Part shown: positions 61,742-64,000 of the stretch, piece after piece
How the letters are laid out: each line of letters opens with the position of its first letter
How positions within the stretch are numbered: the first letter of the stretch is position 1
NCBI RefSeq assembly: GCF_000968535.2
Contig: NC_016112.1
Location: 1,054,001-1,118,000, forward strand
From: Methylotuvimicrobium alcaliphilum 20Z
GTDB taxonomy: Bacteria; Pseudomonadota; Gammaproteobacteria; Methylococcales; Methylomonadaceae
DNA length: 64,000 nt
Reading direction: 5' to 3'
Made by a program: the position numbers and the translations under genes
Notes under the pieces: model-generated
Databases searched by the model: none
Told to the model about the DNA's origin: nothing
Seen by the model: the letters and a program-made list of their open reading frames with translations, nothing else

Positions 61742-62027
61742 CAGGTAGCACAAACAAAAGGACAGGCACTTTGTTGACGCCCTTTGTAACCGTCTGAACA
61801 TTGATCCCGAGCAGTTCATCGACTGTAATAACTGGGGTCAGGTACGAATTATTTGTCAGGAAATTAGACTCAGGTCTTGAAATGTTGCATTATCTTGGGA
61901 GACTGAAGATTGAAGGAGGCAGGTCTTCTAGCAATCGGATTTTTGCTATAAAAATACAGACTTCATGTTTTGATCGGTTATGTTTTAGTTTCAGGCGTTT
62001 GTAAACCGATAGCAAAGGTTATTGAAA

Positions 62028-62399
62028 ATGGCTTTAGCACAAGATGATATTGATCACATTCAGTGGTTAATAAAAAAAGCGATATCCGAAGCGTCGGAGA
62101 TCAGCAACGCTAATGTGCGCTATGAGTTGGATTTGCGGGAAAGGACTATCCGAGTCGAAGAGGAGTTGAAGCATCAGCGGGAATTAATGATTGAAAGCTT
62201 TAAGCAGGTGGAAAAGCGTTTTGAGCAAGTAGACAAGCGTTTTGAGCAAGTACATAAACGTTTTGAAGCGATACAGACCAGCATGGACAAACGCTTTGAC
62301 GAACTACTCAAGCGTCACGATCAGCAATTTTTTTGGTTGCTCGGCTTTATTGCCACCGGCGTTGGGTTGGTGATTGCCTCCCTGCGCTATCTCAAATAA
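62028..62399 (+). CDS. Coiled-coil protein with C-terminal membrane anchor (paralogue 2)
   Basis: 123 residues from the ATG at 62028; a TTG two codons earlier is also possible. It shares the order of paralogue 1: MALAQDDIDHIQ start, RYELDLRERTIRVEEELKHQ block, FEQVDKRFEQVHKR repeats (two to three units instead of six to seven) and a membrane helix (FWLLGFIATGVGLVIASL). The two genes arose by duplication and differ mainly in repeat number. The 286-bp gap between them has no gene I can support. Confidence 0.75.
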   Translation: MALAQDDIDHIQWLIKKAISEASEISNANVRYELDLRERTIRVEEELKHQRELMIESFKQVEKRFEQVDKRFEQVHKRFEAIQTSMDKRFDELLKRHDQQFFWLLGFIATGVGLVIASLRYLK

Positions 62400-62574
62400 A
62401 AGGAATCGCAAAGAAATCGGGGTCAAAAGGAATCGGGGTCAGGTCTTACATTTGATATCTTCCTTGTTCTCATCGTCCGGCGCTCATTGGCTAATAAACC
62501 AGGTCCTGGTATGACACGTTTTATTCGTTCTCAAGCTTGAGAGACTGTGAAAGTATTTCAAACCCAAGCGGTTT

Positions 62575-63846
62575 GGCTCTATGTGAAATACAGTGGGTAA
62601 TCAAATTTCAACTTTCCACATAGGAAGTAAATCATATTAATGAAATTGTTGATGTTGCGATACGCTCTGGCTCGCCGTTTAGCCAGCTGAATCTTACTAT
62701 TGATGCCTTCAAGAATGCCGTTACTAATGAGTGATTCCACGAAATGCACAATTCCCGACCAATGTCCTCGAACTGTGTTGGCGAACTTGATAAACGCTGG
62801 AATTTTGGCTGCGTCCACCGCATCGCACCATTGCCTCAAAAAAGCCTCCGCTGTCGGTTTGTCGGGCATTTCCCAGAGATCATTGAATAGCACTTTTAAG
62901 CGGTTAACTTCGCCCAGCGTGGGGTACAGTTGTATCAGTTCATCCAGCTCTTTTTCTTTTTTGTCGGATAGGTTTTCCCGGTTCTTTAGAAAAGTGTATT
63001 TGTGGCCTTTCAGAGCATCATGCTCTTTGCGTTCGGCAATGCGCACCTGATTCATGGCCTCGTTCAATAATTTCACAACATGGAATCGGTCAAAGGTAAT
63101 TTGTGCAGACGGGAATGATTCGGCAGCACCGGCAATAAATGACGGTGACAAATCCATGCTGATTTGCTCCACCTGTTCTTTATCAACACCTTTATCTTCA
63201 AGGTGTTGCTGAATACTTTGCAGCGTTGCCTTACCCTTACCTTCGGTGACATGAATTACGCGGGCTTCATCCAAATCAACGCCCAGCGTAACGTAATGAT
63301 GGCCTTTTTTGGTCGAGGTTTCATCGACGCCCAGCTTGGTTATCGTGCTCGGATCATCGGCTGCTTTTGCCTTGCTAATCCAGTGATTAAAGATAGTCCA
63401 GATGCGCTGTGGATTGACCTTCAGTATCTCGGCGACTCGGTTGACCGGCATTTCCCGCTCAATCAAGCTAGCGCTAAGGCTACGAATAACAGGGTAAAAC
63501 CACTGCCTGCCGTGCCAAGGAACGTCAACAGTACGGACTTTGCCATCGGTCGTGGTAATGCGCGGCACCGCACAATGGAGGTAACAGGTGTGTTCAAAAA
63601 AGCTCAAATGTTGCCATTGCCGCTCTACGGTATCATGCACTGGACAGAGGTTATTCGCGTCGTCTAAGAAGCGCGAGCCAGTCACGAAATCGATATGCAG
63701 ATGAAGTTCGCTACGGGCCAATTCATCTGTAGAAAAGGTCACAGCTTTGACCTGCCAAGGAGGTTGCAGGCCTAAAGCCATGCTGAATAAAGTTTCACTG
63801 TTCATGGCTATATTATTGCATTACCCACTACGAATCACATAGAGCC
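62575..63846 (-). mobile_element. Complete ISL3-family insertion sequence
   Basis: 1272 bp with inverted ends GGCTCTATGTGA(n5)AGTGGGTAAT on both sides. AGCGGTTT flanks it at 62567-62574 and 63847-63854, an 8-bp target duplication as expected for ISL3. It holds one intact transposase gene. Confidence 0.95.
62579..63805 (-). CDS. ISL3 family transposase
   Basis: 408 residues, full length. An N-terminal zinc-finger-like and HTH part (about 1-140, including MPVNRVAEILKVNPQRIWTIF) is followed by the DDE core: LGVDETSTKKG (first Asp, about residue 159), ISMDLSPSFIAG (second Asp) and GILEGINSKIQLAKRRARAYR (Glu, near the end). Flanking inverted repeats and target duplication are intact, so recent and possibly active. 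Confidence 0.95.
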   Translation of the reverse strand: MNSETLFSMALGLQPPWQVKAVTFSTDELARSELHLHIDFVTGSRFLDDANNLCPVHDTVERQWQHLSFFEHTCYLHCAVPRITTTDGKVRTVDVPWHGRQWFYPVIRSLSASLIEREMPVNRVAEILKVNPQRIWTIFNHWISKAKAADDPSTITKLGVDETSTKKGHHYVTLGVDLDEARVIHVTEGKGKATLQSIQQHLEDKGVDKEQVEQISMDLSPSFIAGAAESFPSAQITFDRFHVVKLLNEAMNQVRIAERKEHDALKGHKYTFLKNRENLSDKKEKELDELIQLYPTLGEVNRLKVLFNDLWEMPDKPTAEAFLRQWCDAVDAAKIPAFIKFANTVRGHWSGIVHFVESLISNGILEGINSKIQLAKRRARAYRNINNFINMIYFLCGKLKFDYPLYFT

Positions 63847-64000
63847 AGCGGTTTCCAGGGGCCCGGCGCGGCATTTTTTGAAAATTCAGGTTTTGCTGCC
63901 TATGGCATCGTTTTTATTTAAGCTAACCAGCAAAAATCCGTCATCTTTTATCCATATTTCCACATTTTTTAGTATATTTCCTGGTATCTGGGCATAATAA

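Noticed and set aside
61801-62004. 67-codon frame between the coiled-coil paralogues
   Set aside because: No ribosome-binding site, no recognisable domain and atypical composition; more likely spacer sequence.

Overview
The window looks like chromosome of a Gram-negative gammaproteobacterium. It has outer-membrane receptors, TolC-type channels, a type I secretion system, REP/BIME-like dispersed repeats and roughly 50% GC. The mix of a trehalose synthase-maltokinase, a SapC/S-layer-type locus, a short soluble cytochrome c and DUF6447/DUF29 proteins reminds me of methanotrophs of the Methylococcales. No methane-oxidation gene lies in the window, so that placement is inference.

Layout. 0-6.2 kb: a small c-type cytochrome, then four plus-strand genes (RimK-like ATP-grasp, DUF2817 metallopeptidase, GNAT/C39-peptidase fusion, RMD1/DUF155) that look like an uncharacterised peptide-ligation module. 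6.5-19.6 kb, minus strand: a cobalamin locus. It comprises cobD-cbiB-thrB-bluB-cobT, then cobS-cobC-cobQ-cobU, then a cobalamin riboswitch driving btuB and a BtuM-like transporter. The two biosynthetic halves are separated by about 2.3 kb containing a decayed chromosomal integron: a truncated intI, a peroxiredoxin cassette and a hicBA toxin-antitoxin cassette, each cassette ending in an attC-like site. hicA is only 58 codons long and starts with GTG. 19.7-32.7 kb: a BT1-family transporter, a rhodanese lipoprotein, two heptanucleotide repeat arrays, a TolC-like protein, trehalose synthase fused to a maltokinase domain whose catalytic Asp appears to be Asn, and a 1305-residue FAD/Fe-S oxidoreductase.

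32.7-56 kb: a surface-protein and secretion region. It contains a secreted metzincin protease bounded by repeats at both ends, a complete type I secretion system (ABC, HlyD, TolC), an RTX protein, a DUF6447 protein, a SapC-family protein, a giant 2181-residue acidic repetitive protein (candidate S-layer protein or adhesin) and a proline-rich 290-residue protein. 56-64 kb: an insertion-sequence zone with an intact IS21 element (5-bp target duplication), a frameshifted IS3 element, the 3' end of a second group II intron, two paralogous coiled-coil membrane proteins and an intact ISL3 element (8-bp target duplication).

Repeats fill most intergenic space. Two points are well supported by internal comparison. 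First, an ORF-less group II intron (32999-33765) sits inside a BIME-type repeat, and removing it restores the repeat junction exactly. Second, a MITE-like element with CCTGATTAGCAAG ends is flanked by 8-bp direct repeats at two loci; one copy is inserted into another BIME, and another end supplies the stop codon of the protease gene.
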